This document shows, in pieces, positions 47,250 to 56,747 of a DNA stretch of 64,000 nucleotides (position 1 is its first letter; every line of letters starts with the position of its first letter). Location of the stretch: assembly GCA_038503065.1 (NCBI GenBank), contig JBCAMK010000020.1, positions 1,364,001-1,428,000 of the forward strand, written 5' to 3'. Under the pieces are notes generated by a model. It saw nothing but the letters and a program-made list of their open reading frames with translations. It was not told the origin of the DNA and did not search any database. Made by a program: the position numbers and the translations under genes. The stretch comes from Paragyromitra xinjiangensis (taxonomy: Eukaryota; Ascomycota; Pezizomycetes; Pezizales; Discinaceae).

Positions 47250-49208
47250 TATCTCAATATGATGATAATGGAGTTTTACACCCGGTAGCCTTCTTTTCAA
47301 AGAAACATTCCCCCGCAGAATGCAACTATGAAATATACGACAAGGAACTACTAGCCATTATTCGCACATTCGAGGAATGGAGACCGGAATTGGAAGGGGC
47401 AGCACATCCCATCTCAGTTATTTCCGACCATAAGAATTTGGAATACTTCATGACCACTAAACAATTAAATCGTCGACAAGCAAGATGGGCTGAGTACCTT
47501 TCACATTTTAATTTCGTTATTACCTATCGACCAGGAAAACAAGGGGGAAAACCGGACGCATTGACAAGGAGATCAGGAGACCTCCCTGAAGAAGGGGATG
47601 AAAGATTCGCACACCAGAGTCAAGTGGTATTAAAAAAGGAAAATCTGGATCCTAAGCTAAGTTTGTTGGCGGGTTCTTTATCAAACGAACCCGCTGAAAT
47701 GGACGCCACCCTATTTTTACTATTTAAAGAAGGATATAAAGCTGACCCATTCCCGGAGAAAATCCTTACAGCATTAGAAAAAGGAGATAGACAATCAAAG
47801 GAAATTTCACTGGCCGAGTGCACTAACAGTAACGGACTCCTCAAGTACCGCCAATGTTTCTTCGTCCCCGATTTCGATCCATTACGCCTTGAAATCCTGA
47901 AGCAATATCACGATACACCGGCAGCAGGGCACTCAGGACGAGAAAAAACTTTCGAGCTGGTATCCAGGATTTCTATTGGCCAAAGATGAGGGAATATATC
48001 GGCCGCTACATCAGGAATTGCCATGTTTGTCAACGAGCAAAGCCAACAACGCAAGGCACGCAAGGAGTTTTACGCCCCCTACCTATTCCGAATAGACCTT
48101 GGGAAGAGTTATCAATGGATTTTGTGACAGGGTTACCGGAATCGGAAGGCTTTGATGCGATAATGGTTATTGTTGATCGATTGTCGAAAATGAGACACTT
48201 AATCCCTTGCAACACCACTGTGAATGCTCGACAAGTGGCTGATTTGTACCTCCTGAATGTCTGGAAAATCCATGGCTTACCCTCCCATATCACTTCCGAC
48301 CGTGGTACACAGTTCACTGCCAAGTTCTGGAAAGAGTTATGCCAACGGCTACAAATTAAGGCCAGGATGTCAACTTCCTTCCACCCAGAAACGGACGGAC
48401 AAACCGAGAGACTCAATGCAGTAATGGAACAGTATCTCCGGTGCTACGTGTCTTATCAGCAAGAAGACTGGGTTAAGTGGTTACCAATCGCGGAGTTCGC
48501 GGCAAACAATCAAGAGTCGGCAAGTACAAAGGTGACACCTTTCTTTGCCAATTACGGTTACCACCCTCGCTTTAACACCTTGATGATGCCAACATCCCGG
48601 GATCCACAAGCCCGCGACGCCAAGGACTTCGCCCAGCGCATGGAAGAACTTCGAAACTTCCTACGAACACAGATCCGGACGGCCCAAGATGTTTATGAAA
48701 TAAGCACCAACAGGCATCGAATCCCAGCCCCAGCCTATCGAGTCGGAGATCAAGTTTTTGTATCTACCAAAAACATACGCACCTCCCGGGCTTCAAAGAA
48801 ATTGGACTGGAAATGGATGGGCCCCTACCCGGTTAAAAGAGTCGTGTCACCCTATGCTTATGAGATTGACCTCCCTTCCTCAGTCAAATACCATTCTGTC
48901 TTTCACGTATCCTTGATAAAGCCAACCGCGACAGACCCCTTGCCGGGACAGATAATTCCACCACCACCTCCGGTACAAGTCAACGATCATGAGGAATACT
49001 ATATTGACGAAATCCTGGATTCGAGGATACAATATGGAAACCTGGAATACTTGGTCAAATGGACGGGCTATGCTCAACCTACCTGGGAGTCGGCAAAGGA
49101 TCATCAAGAAACACAGGCCGTGGAGATTTTTCACCAACGGTATCCCGATAAACTTAATGATACGGTACCTTAGGTTCGCAGGAGCTCACGCTTGAAGGAG
49201 GGGGCTAC

Positions 49209-49617
49209 TTTCATGGATGGGGTCAAGTACATGTGCGGTGTTAAGGATTAGTCATTGTATTATTTCGTTGTGTTTCTTTGTGATTCGGTTGGGTTGCTTC
49301 GAATGGATGAGTCATGGAAAGGGGAAGATTGGGTATATAAGTGATGGATTTCCGCGGTTGTGATTGTTCTTTTCTTTCTTTCCTTAAGCAACGTCTCTTA
49401 CTTTACTTCTACCATACTGTTATAGAAATACCATCTCTGTTTCTACCTCAGAAACATCATTGTCGCTGCCGCTGTCGCACTCCAGAATCACTTCGATTCT
49501 TACCTCACGTGAGGCCTGTGGAAAACATTGTATTATCATTGTAGCGAAGCCTCTTTCAAGTAGCACTGCTCACCTTTGGGGATACCGAAGGGCTTGACGA
49601 AACCTCGCTCCCTGAGA
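49209..49617 (+). repeat. 3' LTR of the Ty3 element
   Basis: It is preceded by a purine tract GAAGGAGGGGGC that suits a polypurine primer site, and matches the 5' LTR except at about one position. It ends CTCCCTGAGA, followed by the CCATG duplication. Confidence 0.9.
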
Positions 49618-49881
49618 CCATGTCTGTACACTCCTAAGTCATGTTCTGGGGTTCTTTTTCTGTTGTTCGTTGTCTTGTTGCTAGTAATAAATTCATACCC
49701 GATTGGGCGCCAATATCGCTACAGGTTAAGAGATAACCCTCCGAAAATTGCTTACAGAGAATTTTCCATACGACTCAACCAACCCTAAAGACAAAAAATT
49801 AGGTCCTCCAATTGTCCCAATCTTATTTGAGTACCGTTTAGATGATGACTCTGAGTCACAACGTGAGAAAGCTAAGATTGT

Positions 49882-50920
49882 TGTTATACCTATGGCTATA
49901 GGCGTGCAGTGGTCTCCCTGTTACCCTACCTACGTAGGGAGTTACCCTACCTTCCATTTGGTCACCTTCCCGTCTTCGTTGGACCCCTCTGTGGCTGCCT
50001 GTTGCAATAATGGCTTCCAGGCAGTTACCCTGCCTTCCCCGGTTACCCGGCCGTTACCCTGCCTTCGCTTGCGCTGCCTGCAGCGCTGGATCGAGAAGGG
50101 GGGACACCCGCAAAATATCCGCGTCCCGGAGACTAAAAGTAACCCTTTGGTCGTCAACGGCGCCCTTCCCGCGGAACGTGACCCGGAGGGTATGTATGAG
50201 AGGTCTTCATAGGGCAACTTGGGGCGCCGAGTCACGTGGGCTATTCGGATTAGTCATCAGAGGTCTCCTGCCCGCGCTACGGGGCTCCAAACACCAGCTG
50301 TCGCAACAAAACGATATCGTGTAACCACCTACTCGATCGGGCGAACGCAACCGTCGCAACTGTATCATCGCCACGTCAAACCGAGGCGATCTGAGGATTA
50401 CTGAACGAGGGGTAAGCGTCGGAAGTTGGAGATATCGGCTTCGCCGATAGGATGTCGGATAAATGGATAAGCGAGTTAGTTCAATTTGTAATAGTAGATA
50501 GTTTAGTCCGTCGACCCAAGCTACAAAGAACACACAGTAGTAAAGAGGACGGGATATAAATACTTCAGACGTGGACGTCAATTCTGAGTCGATCATCATC
50601 GAGGAAGAACGAGCCTTATCAATATTATTTTGTTACCAACATACTTTGTTCCGTGATAAATTCTCCATCGTATCGAGTTGTTTAGCATAGCTTCGCGCTT
50701 CAACACTCGTGTCCTTCCTATTGAGAAAGTTCTTTCAACGGAACAGCCCCGACCCTTATCTCGCTTAAACTATCGTTGCCTTTGTGCGGTTCATAAGAAG
50801 TTGTCAGGACGTGCGCTCGGGTATTGTGCTACGGATAGTAGCCGGTCGAGTTACAGAGTCTAGAGAGCTATCTAAAGCTTCGCTTAGAATTCAGTAGTGG
50901 TGCGAAGTACCGGTCTTACA
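49882..50920. mobile_element. second solo LTR of the same family, inverted
   Basis: It begins TGTTATACCTATGG and ends CCGGTCTTACA, the reverse complement of the copy at 29435-30476, with few differences. ATTGT is duplicated at 49877-49881 and 50921-50925. It interrupts the zinc-ribbon gene of the large element, whose frame continues exactly if the LTR and one ATTGT are left out. Confidence 0.93.
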
Positions 50921-51654
50921 ATTGTTCTCTCTAAAGGACATTTTAAGTCCACCAAAAACTCACATAAGTCAGCATCTGTTGTGAAGTTTTCAACCAATAC
51001 CAATGACAATAGTGGGCAAGTGGAAACTTTTTCTTTAGATAGTACAGATAACGAATCAACAATTCCGGATCCCAGTCCTAATTACACTTCTGGCAATGGG
51101 CCACAATTGATAGAGGATGATCAAAGGACAGATGATACTCAGGTTTTGGAGTCGGAAACTGAAGATAGAAGGAACTTACAAGGGAAAGATACTGTATTGT
51201 CATCGTCTACCCATAATAGAAAGGTAATATATCTTCTGGTTAATCAAATCTAAACTGCATACTAATTTACTTTATCTTTAGCGTTCTTATTCTATTATTA
51301 AGTCACCATCTCCAGTTGAATCAAGGGTGCAATCCTCAGAACACCCTGTCCCTCCTCCTGTGGGTCAGATAGTTAAAAAAACTAGATCTGGAAGATTATT
51401 TTATGTTTCTGGTTGATGGTTTTGGGAAAGTGGTGGGTAGCTTTAGGATATATGGAAAGAGCTTGGAGGGTTTTGGGGGTTTTTTTCTAACTATTAACGT
51501 CTCACTTCATGAATTATCACTTGGGGGTTTTTTCATTGTTATTTTATTTGTATGGGATTTTGTATCATGTGTCATGGTTTTCTAAAGGGCAGTTATTTTT
51601 TTTCTTATTTTGGAAGTGGTTCTGTGATTTTTTTTTTCGGGGGGTGAATTCAAA

Positions 51655-51701
51655 TTTTGACTTTCTGAATTATGGCGGGATGGTCGCTATAGGCCGCCGT
51701 A
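51655..51701 (-). repeat. right terminal inverted repeat of the large element
   Basis: On the minus strand it reads TACGGCGGCCTATAGCGACC and continues through CATAATTCAGAAAGTCAAA, matching the left TIR. GTCAAC follows at 51702-51707. Confidence 0.9.
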
Positions 51702-51747
51702 GTCAACAAACATATGCAAGCTTTCAAAGACTAACCGGCTCAGTTTT

Positions 51748-52986
51748 CTACGTTAAATCAACTGTTTCAGATTTTTTTCTGGCATCCCCATTCGAGAGTT
51801 TCCTGCGCTTGACTCGGGAATTTTCCGCTTCTGGAGTGTCCTCTCTGGCCACTTGCTTGACTTTGAGGTAACTCTCAAGGTAATTTGCCTGTGCCTAAGA
51901 GTCGAGAAATACGTTGTTAGCCCAGTTTTTGGGTTACATAAGCAGCCAACCAGTCAGAGATCTACCAACCTTAAGTCTCTCGACTTCCTTTAGTATAACT
52001 TTTTTTGAGAGCCCGGAGCCGAGTGGCTCTTGAGATGGGCTCAAGTCGCTGGCTCTAGGCTCTGCTACGGGGAGCAATGGTGTACGGGGGGTTTGGATCA
52101 ACCCAAGGCTTTTGAGGGCTCCTACATCGACGAACCAATTGTGAAAATAGGTTTAGGCAGAATAGGTGCCTCTAGGACTCGGCGACTTACTTTTGGATCT
52201 ATATAGAATCCGGAAATGCACGTATGGATCCGTGGTTTTGTCGAACCTCTTCGTTTTTACGTAGCGGAAGCTTTCAGCCTTTTCCCGTCTCTCCCGACGG
52301 CCGACACTAATTCGGATTATCACACAAACTTCAGTAATCTAGAATATTCAAATGGTAGGGGATAAACAAGGATGTATTAGTTTATACATACTTGGTTATA
52401 TATGTCAAATCTCCGCCTTTCAACTCCCTCTCGCTCAGAGATGAATCCTAATCAAACTTGAGCAATCCACCTCCACGTTTTGGCGTTAACTTATAATCAC
52501 GAAGGACCTAAGTGCGAAGAACATGGATAGATATCTCGCCAACCTTCGCCAGCGACTTTCTATCGAGACGTCCTTCTGCACCGTCGTCCTCAACTAGGAT
52601 ACCATATCATTATTGTACGTTATTTGAAGCCAAAGAAGTTAACACACAGGATCAATACCCAACGAAATTTCAGAGAATTTGAATGGCTTAACAAAAAACT
52701 TGGAAGAAACTCCTTCGACTTTAGCATTAGGCGTGTCTTTATTAAGCATTGCACTCGATGCGTATTTTCCATCTAAGTAGACTTGAAAAGACAGACTGTC
52801 ACCAATGGTGTATTGGTAGCCTGGTAACGTCTCGCACTCGATCCAAAAAGTTGTTGCGTCCTCGACCTGAGTGTAAACGGTCGTGCAAGACGGCAGCAAC
52901 GAAGGCTGAGCTTTGTCGTCACGGTACTCCTGCAATGGGCCGTCTTTGGTGCAGATCGTGCAGCGGATGTTCTTTGCAGTTGGCAT
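51748..52986 (-). pseudogene. DUF7918-like protein, paralogue 1, probably disabled
   Basis: The first exon starts MPTAKNIRCTICTKDGPLQ and encodes the beta-rich DUF7918-type domain (FQVYLDGKYASSA, then KFFVKPFKFSEISLG). Later exons give VGEISIHVLRT, SLSERELKGGDLTYITKY, DPYVHFRILYRSK and a C-terminal helix with SRVKRRKLSNGD ending ETVDLT. Exon 2 contains two in-frame TAG codons, at positions where CAG-to-TAG would explain them. The gene ends about 40 bp from the transposon boundary. Positions inside this gene may be off by a base. The family is common in fungi without known function; the basic stretch suggests nuclear location. Confidence 0.65.
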
Positions 52987-53256
52987 CGTCAGTTAATCCG
53001 CTGGTCTGGAGATGGAACTACTCTAGTAAGAGGAGTCTTTGGTGAAGTCTTATAGGACTGGTAGCGTGTTTGTATATAACGTCATGATACAACCCCTACT
53101 AGGATTCGCTTCGTATACAGCTAAAATATTGGCACATATGATATCAAGCAAACTATGGTTGAGATCGGGAAATTGAGACTGCCGCGTTTTGCGTAACGCA
53201 CGGCTACTATAAAGGGCTGGGAAGCATCCAAAATTTCAGATACCACAGATCTGTGT

Positions 53257-53550
53257 TTATATTACCAGCTTTAGGTAAGTAATTGTAAAATTTCCACCAT
53301 GGAATACCCCTAAACCCTCTCGGCAATGCCAGGGACCCCTTGTAAATATGTGTTTGTTACTGGTTAGATTTGCCGTCCCTATTCGGTTCGTTTGTCCAGA
53401 AAGTTGCTGATGATAGTACTCATATATATCCCAAAACTCTGGAACAGGCCACTTGGTAAGCCCGAGATCTAAAAACAAACTCTGCATGGAGCGGAAACCA
53501 TCAGCGATCCCACATCCCTGCTCGTGAATTCCACGGCCACGATAACGCAT
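53257..53550 (-). CDS. unknown ORF of 97 codons
   Basis: This is an uninterrupted frame with Trp/Tyr-rich segments (DLGLTKWPVPEFWDIYEYYH). A short stretch NRIGTANLTSN resembles NKIGTTSIKFLS in another minus-strand frame at 60206-60475, which lies at a similar place upstream of paralogue 3. It may be a remnant shared by the duplicated units. No family is recognised; the similarity is short. Confidence 0.3.
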   Translation of the reverse strand: MRYRGRGIHEQGCGIADGFRSMQSLFLDLGLTKWPVPEFWDIYEYYHQQLSGQTNRIGTANLTSNKHIFTRGPWHCREGLGVFHGGNFTITYLKLVI

Positions 53551-54480
53551 TTTTCACCCCCTAGCTTAATACTTATATACTAGTCCTTTACCGGTAGAAA
53601 CTCGACACGGCTGCCGACATACTTTGCTACCCTGATATACCACAAGCCTTGCGCCTAAAATTACGTGCTGCCAAGAAGTTTCAACCATCAGATCTCAGGC
53701 CAACACGACCACAAAGTTACGCCCCAAGTTTGCTCTATCGGGTTCTCTATACGGCCCCGTTCGCAAGATCTTCGCACTCCTCCTCACTACCCAGCACGGC
53801 TACTAGCGGATTGAGGCTGTAATTTCTATAGTGATGGATATACAAAGTTGTTGGATGTTATTTAGCATGTCAGTATTTACATATTTTTTGTTGTTTGAAC
53901 TTAAGACGAGATAGTATCAAGAAATAGATATGATGATTGAATGACGTATAGAGAAGAAGAAGCAAAAAAGCAAGCAAAGAAAGGTCATCTATATATACAG
54001 TTTAGAGCATAGGCTCGTTTCGTCATCTAGTATACTAGCCCCGATACATGGAAGCTTATTCATGTTTCAACATTTTTCTTCTCTTTTTCTTCACTGTTCT
54101 TTAGCTTGATCTAAAACTATTTGGTTCACTACCAACAGGTCGTAGGATGCCAGGACTAGCTTTACGACCACTCATTTGGGTGTTTGCCAACCCTCTGATC
54201 CCCACGCGTTACGGCATCACGAGTACTTTGGGATCAAAGGAGATTTTGCCTATTAGCAGATGATTCCTTTTGGAAAGATACAAGTCTACCTAAACAAGAA
54301 ACCTGTTACATCTACGCTTGCTGATGTGAGACAATATCATCAATTAGGAGAAATTGCTGAGCGAGGATATATATGAGCAGGTAACTAATAGTTCTATTAT
54401 CTGATAATAGAAATAGGGAAAAAGAAGAGTAAAGTACAAATATATAAGTAAATGGCCACGCAACTAGCGTACTCTTAGCC
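53551..54480. other. intergenic, nothing recognised
   Basis: No gene, RNA or repeat is supported in this stretch. Confidence 0.35.
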
Positions 54481-54950
54481 TCAATTATACGTGCATGAAA
54501 GCACTTCACGACAGAAATCTGTATGAGATCTTACCGGAGGTGTGCAGAGTTTGCTGCGGTTATTACCCAAGATACTGATCTTCGCGTGAGGGAGTAATGA
54601 CGAAGTTGTTACAATTTGGAGGCATGTGCTGTTACCGAAATCAGAGATACATGTATGCTCGTGGCCTTGGTACGTTTGTGTTACCGGGAGAGTGACAGTG
54701 TAGATACTACAGCGCTGCTTGTAACGACTTTTCCATAACCGGAGATGTTTACCTTGCTCTTGGATAATCTTGGCGGATGAGGTAGCCGTTAGAATTCGTG
54801 TACTAATGGTGGCGGTGTTTGCAATATAGTCTTGTGTACCCTAACACCAAGTAAAGAAGCGCTGAAGCAACTCGAAATACGATACGTTGCAGGAACTAAC
54901 CTTAAAAGTAGGCGGCCGAGATATCCAATCTCTTTCTCTACATACATATC
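54481..54950 (-). CDS. uncharacterised protein, paralogue of the decayed locus at 25.4-25.7 kb
   Basis: A last exon of 120 codons (54840-54481) is open without a Met and follows an intron at 54841-54900 (GT..AG) in phase with ..ISRPPTFK upstream; the true start is not identified. The protein has GTQDYIANTATISTR, SAKIIQEQGKHLRLWKS, and a cysteine-containing C-terminal part (CISDFGNSTCLQIV, then CREVLSCTYN). It is homologous over most of its length to the minus-strand sequence at 25387-25698. No family is recognised. The pair brackets the transposon block at about equal distances. Confidence 0.5.
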
Positions 54951-55541
54951 CTAGCTGCCGCTAATCTCCTCCAAATACTTTTTCGCCCCTCTCGTGCACC
55001 ACCTAGCCGACACACATTCTTTCGACGAGAAGATTTATATATTGTCGCGCCACCAGTTTAACTATAACTAAGTGACTGATGGGTAAAGGGATACATTTTA
55101 AAACCCCTAGACATCATTCGGGGTGATCAAGCCTGCCAATCCAGCTTAACGCAACGATTTCTTATTGCTTATAGGTTATTTAGGTTTGTTTAATGTTTAT
55201 AGGTTTTGGTTATTCAACGAGTATTAGGGTGGGCTATGCTAGATCAGCTGTCCAAAACTACATGTAGGCCCCAACAGTAGACTTAACTAGTGTGTTCACG
55301 TCATTAAGCTATTGGACGCTGGAGCTGCTTTGAGAAACTGGTAAGATATATAACGAGTCCCTCCTACTAACTGAAGCACTGTATAAAATTTCACAAACAA
55401 GAGACACAAATTACAAGATAGATTCGATTCTCGCTAATAGACATGCCTCAAAAAACCCCTAACAATATGCAAAGACGAAGCTGATAAAGAAATCGTCAAT
55501 GAATACAAAACGAATATGTTATGATATCCTTGGGAGACACG
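54951..55541. other. intergenic, nothing recognised
   Basis: No gene is supported between the two minus-strand genes. Confidence 0.35.
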
Positions 55542-56747
55542 TTAATCATCCACCGTTAAATCAATTGCGTTGTTTTTTTTGTTTTTATCACCGTTTGAGA
55601 GTTTCCTGCGCTTTACTCGCGAGTCATCCGTTTGTTCATCATGACTCTCCTCCAGTTTAACCTCTCGCTTAGCCTTGAGGTAGCTCTCAAGGGAAGCCAA
55701 CTGTGCCTGAAAAACAGGAAAGAAGGTATTAGCTTAGGTATACAAGTAATTACGTAGGATATATGCCAGCGAACTACAAACCCGGAGTCTTGCCATCTCC
55801 TCCGCTACGAAATTCGTAGGTAGCCCAGAGGCAGCAACTCCCTGAGATAATTTCAAGACGCTAGCTCCACTCTCCGGCACAGGAGAGGGCGGCGGTGTAC
55901 GAGGGATCAGTCTGAGATTCTGGAGGGCTTCTAGGTGCCAAACACAAACCAATCACCAAAATGTCCAACCGAAAGTCTCTAAGCGCCCAACCTTTTGATC
56001 TATATAAAATCCTGAAGTGAATGTATGGGGTTTTGGTCCTATCAAAATATTTCAGGTCCACAAGCCTCGGGCCATTGTATTCCTCTGGGTGGTCAAGCCT
56101 ATATAAGCCCTAACGTTAGCATAATACAGCACGAAATATCTGGATAATAGACATGAGAAACTTTTACGCTAAACATACTCAGTTGAATGTGTAATTTCTC
56201 TACCTTTGAGCGACTTCTCGTTCACGGATAACTTTTGGTCGAGTATGACCGGCTCTTGAGGGTGTTTGCTAGGCCCAATAAACCGACAACGAAGCACGTA
56301 TACGGATATCTCGCCAATACAATCAAGGGAGCCTTCATCGATACAGCTTGCAGGATCATAACCTTCAACTAAAATGCCTTGTCATTATGCATTATCCAAG
56401 AACCAAGAATGAAAAACAATACCCAGCAAGAGCTTTGAGAATTTAAATCGCTTGATGAAATTCTCATGCCAAACTCCATCGATGTTGATGAGGGGAAATT
56501 CCGGTTTAGCCACCCTGCCTTCTGCAAAATTCCCATCTATGTATACCTTGAAACATATCCTGTCGCCGAGGGTATATTGATAATCCTTTAGCACTTCACA
56601 CCTGATCCAAAAAGGCGATGCGTTCTCCGCTTGGATATAAACAGTAACGGGAGACGATACTGAAAACTGGCTTTGGTTATCGTGATATTCCTGCAAAGGA
56701 CCGTCTTTTGTGTGAACAGTGCAGCGGAAATCCTTTGTAGTTGGCAT
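55542..56747 (-). CDS. DUF7918-like protein, paralogue 2, apparently intact, five exons
   Basis: The start MPTTKDFRCTVHTKDGPLQ is shared in form with both paralogues, so 56747 is preferred over the Met 20 codons upstream. Exons (about 56423-56747, 56175-56368, 55991-56109, then two more) give about 316 residues. The N-terminal beta domain (CFKVYIDGNFAEGR) is followed by IGEISVYVLRC, SLKGREITHSTEY and YIHFRILYRSKEALQ. A C-terminal helix comes next, then RVKRRKLSNGDKN and the end NNAIDLTVDD. The basic run looks like a nuclear localisation signal, and IDLT followed by acidic residues resembles a SUMO-interacting motif. No stop or frameshift remains after splicing. The DUF7918 assignment is from pattern memory. 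Confidence 0.72.

Larger units (their letters stand above)
43634..49173 (+). pseudogene. pol polyprotein of the Ty3 element, frameshifted and split by element B
   Basis: Domains in order are an aspartic protease (ALLDTGASGFAF), reverse transcriptase from PLYGMSREELLVLKEYI to the catalytic CTAYLDDILIYSD, RNase H (VETDASDYVSAG before the insertion, [19 protein letters not shown] after it), a zinc-binding region (RNCHVCQRAK), integrase with the signatures LSMDFVTGLPES, SDRGTQFTAKFW and HPETDGQTERLN, and a chromodomain (LEYLVKWTGYAQPTWES). Several 1-2 base indels fall between 44500 and 44740 and one near 47965 (at SRISIGQ). The chromodomain would steer insertion to modified histones. In this copy the polyprotein cannot be made in one piece. 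Confidence 0.9.
41632..49617 (+). mobile_element. Ty3/gypsy chromovirus retrotransposon, interrupted by element B
   Basis: Two 409-bp LTRs differ at about one position and bound gag and pol regions. CCATG is duplicated at 41627-41631 and 49618-49622. The order gag, protease, reverse transcriptase, RNase H, integrase, chromodomain is that of the fungal chromoviruses. It lies just past the stop codon of the piggyBac transposase. Element B splits the RNase H region; removing it with one TA restores the expected coding order. Nearly identical LTRs imply a recent insertion. Confidence 0.93.
39469..49725 (+). mobile_element. piggyBac-type transposon, interrupted by a Ty3 retrotransposon
   Basis: The left TIR CCTGTAGCAACGCGATTTGG matches the reverse complement of the right end (CCTGTAGCGATATTGGCGCC). 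TTAA follows the right end (49726-49729), and CTAA precedes the left end, either a point change or loss of one T from the TTAA duplication typical of piggyBac. Without the retrotransposon the element is about 2.27 kb. It encodes a DDE_Tnp_1_7 transposase with nonsense codons. Confidence 0.85.
36435..51416 (+). pseudogene. zinc-ribbon protein of the large element, split by three insertions
   Basis: The gene begins MSQQEYCP and is cut by element A. With one copy of the CA duplication it continues as ACTHPLSRK..FCGSC, giving two CxxC pairs of a zinc ribbon. The next part ends at an intron (39304-39370) and a short exon that runs to the piggyBac site. The frame resumes after 49729, probably past a further intron or indel, is cut by the solo LTR after REKAKIV, and continues as LSKGHFKSTK with one ATTGT copy removed, in frame. 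After an intron at 51224-51281 it ends near TRSGRLFYVSG. The middle has a conserved-looking segment (DLWYPSDTLFDQEIYPDEFS) and the later part is Ser/Asp-rich. It is transcribed away from the integrase. The family is unknown to me; it could be a transposition accessory protein. Confidence 0.7.
31215..51701. mobile_element. large TAY-ended DNA transposon with 6-bp target duplication, JmjC and integrase genes
   Basis: TIRs of about 46 bp begin TATGGCGGCCTATAGCGACC on the left and TACGGCGGCCTATAGCGACC on the right (reverse complement). GTCAAC flanks both ends (31209-31214 and 51702-51707). The span is 20.5 kb, but subtracting element A, the piggyBac with its nested contents and the solo LTR leaves about 7 kb. 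It carries a JmjC gene and an rve-type integrase on the minus strand and a zinc-ribbon gene on the plus strand. TAY..RTA ends with 6-bp duplications and an IS3-like/rve transposase agree with what I recall of the IS3EU superfamily. That name is from memory and needs a Repbase comparison. Confidence 0.88.
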
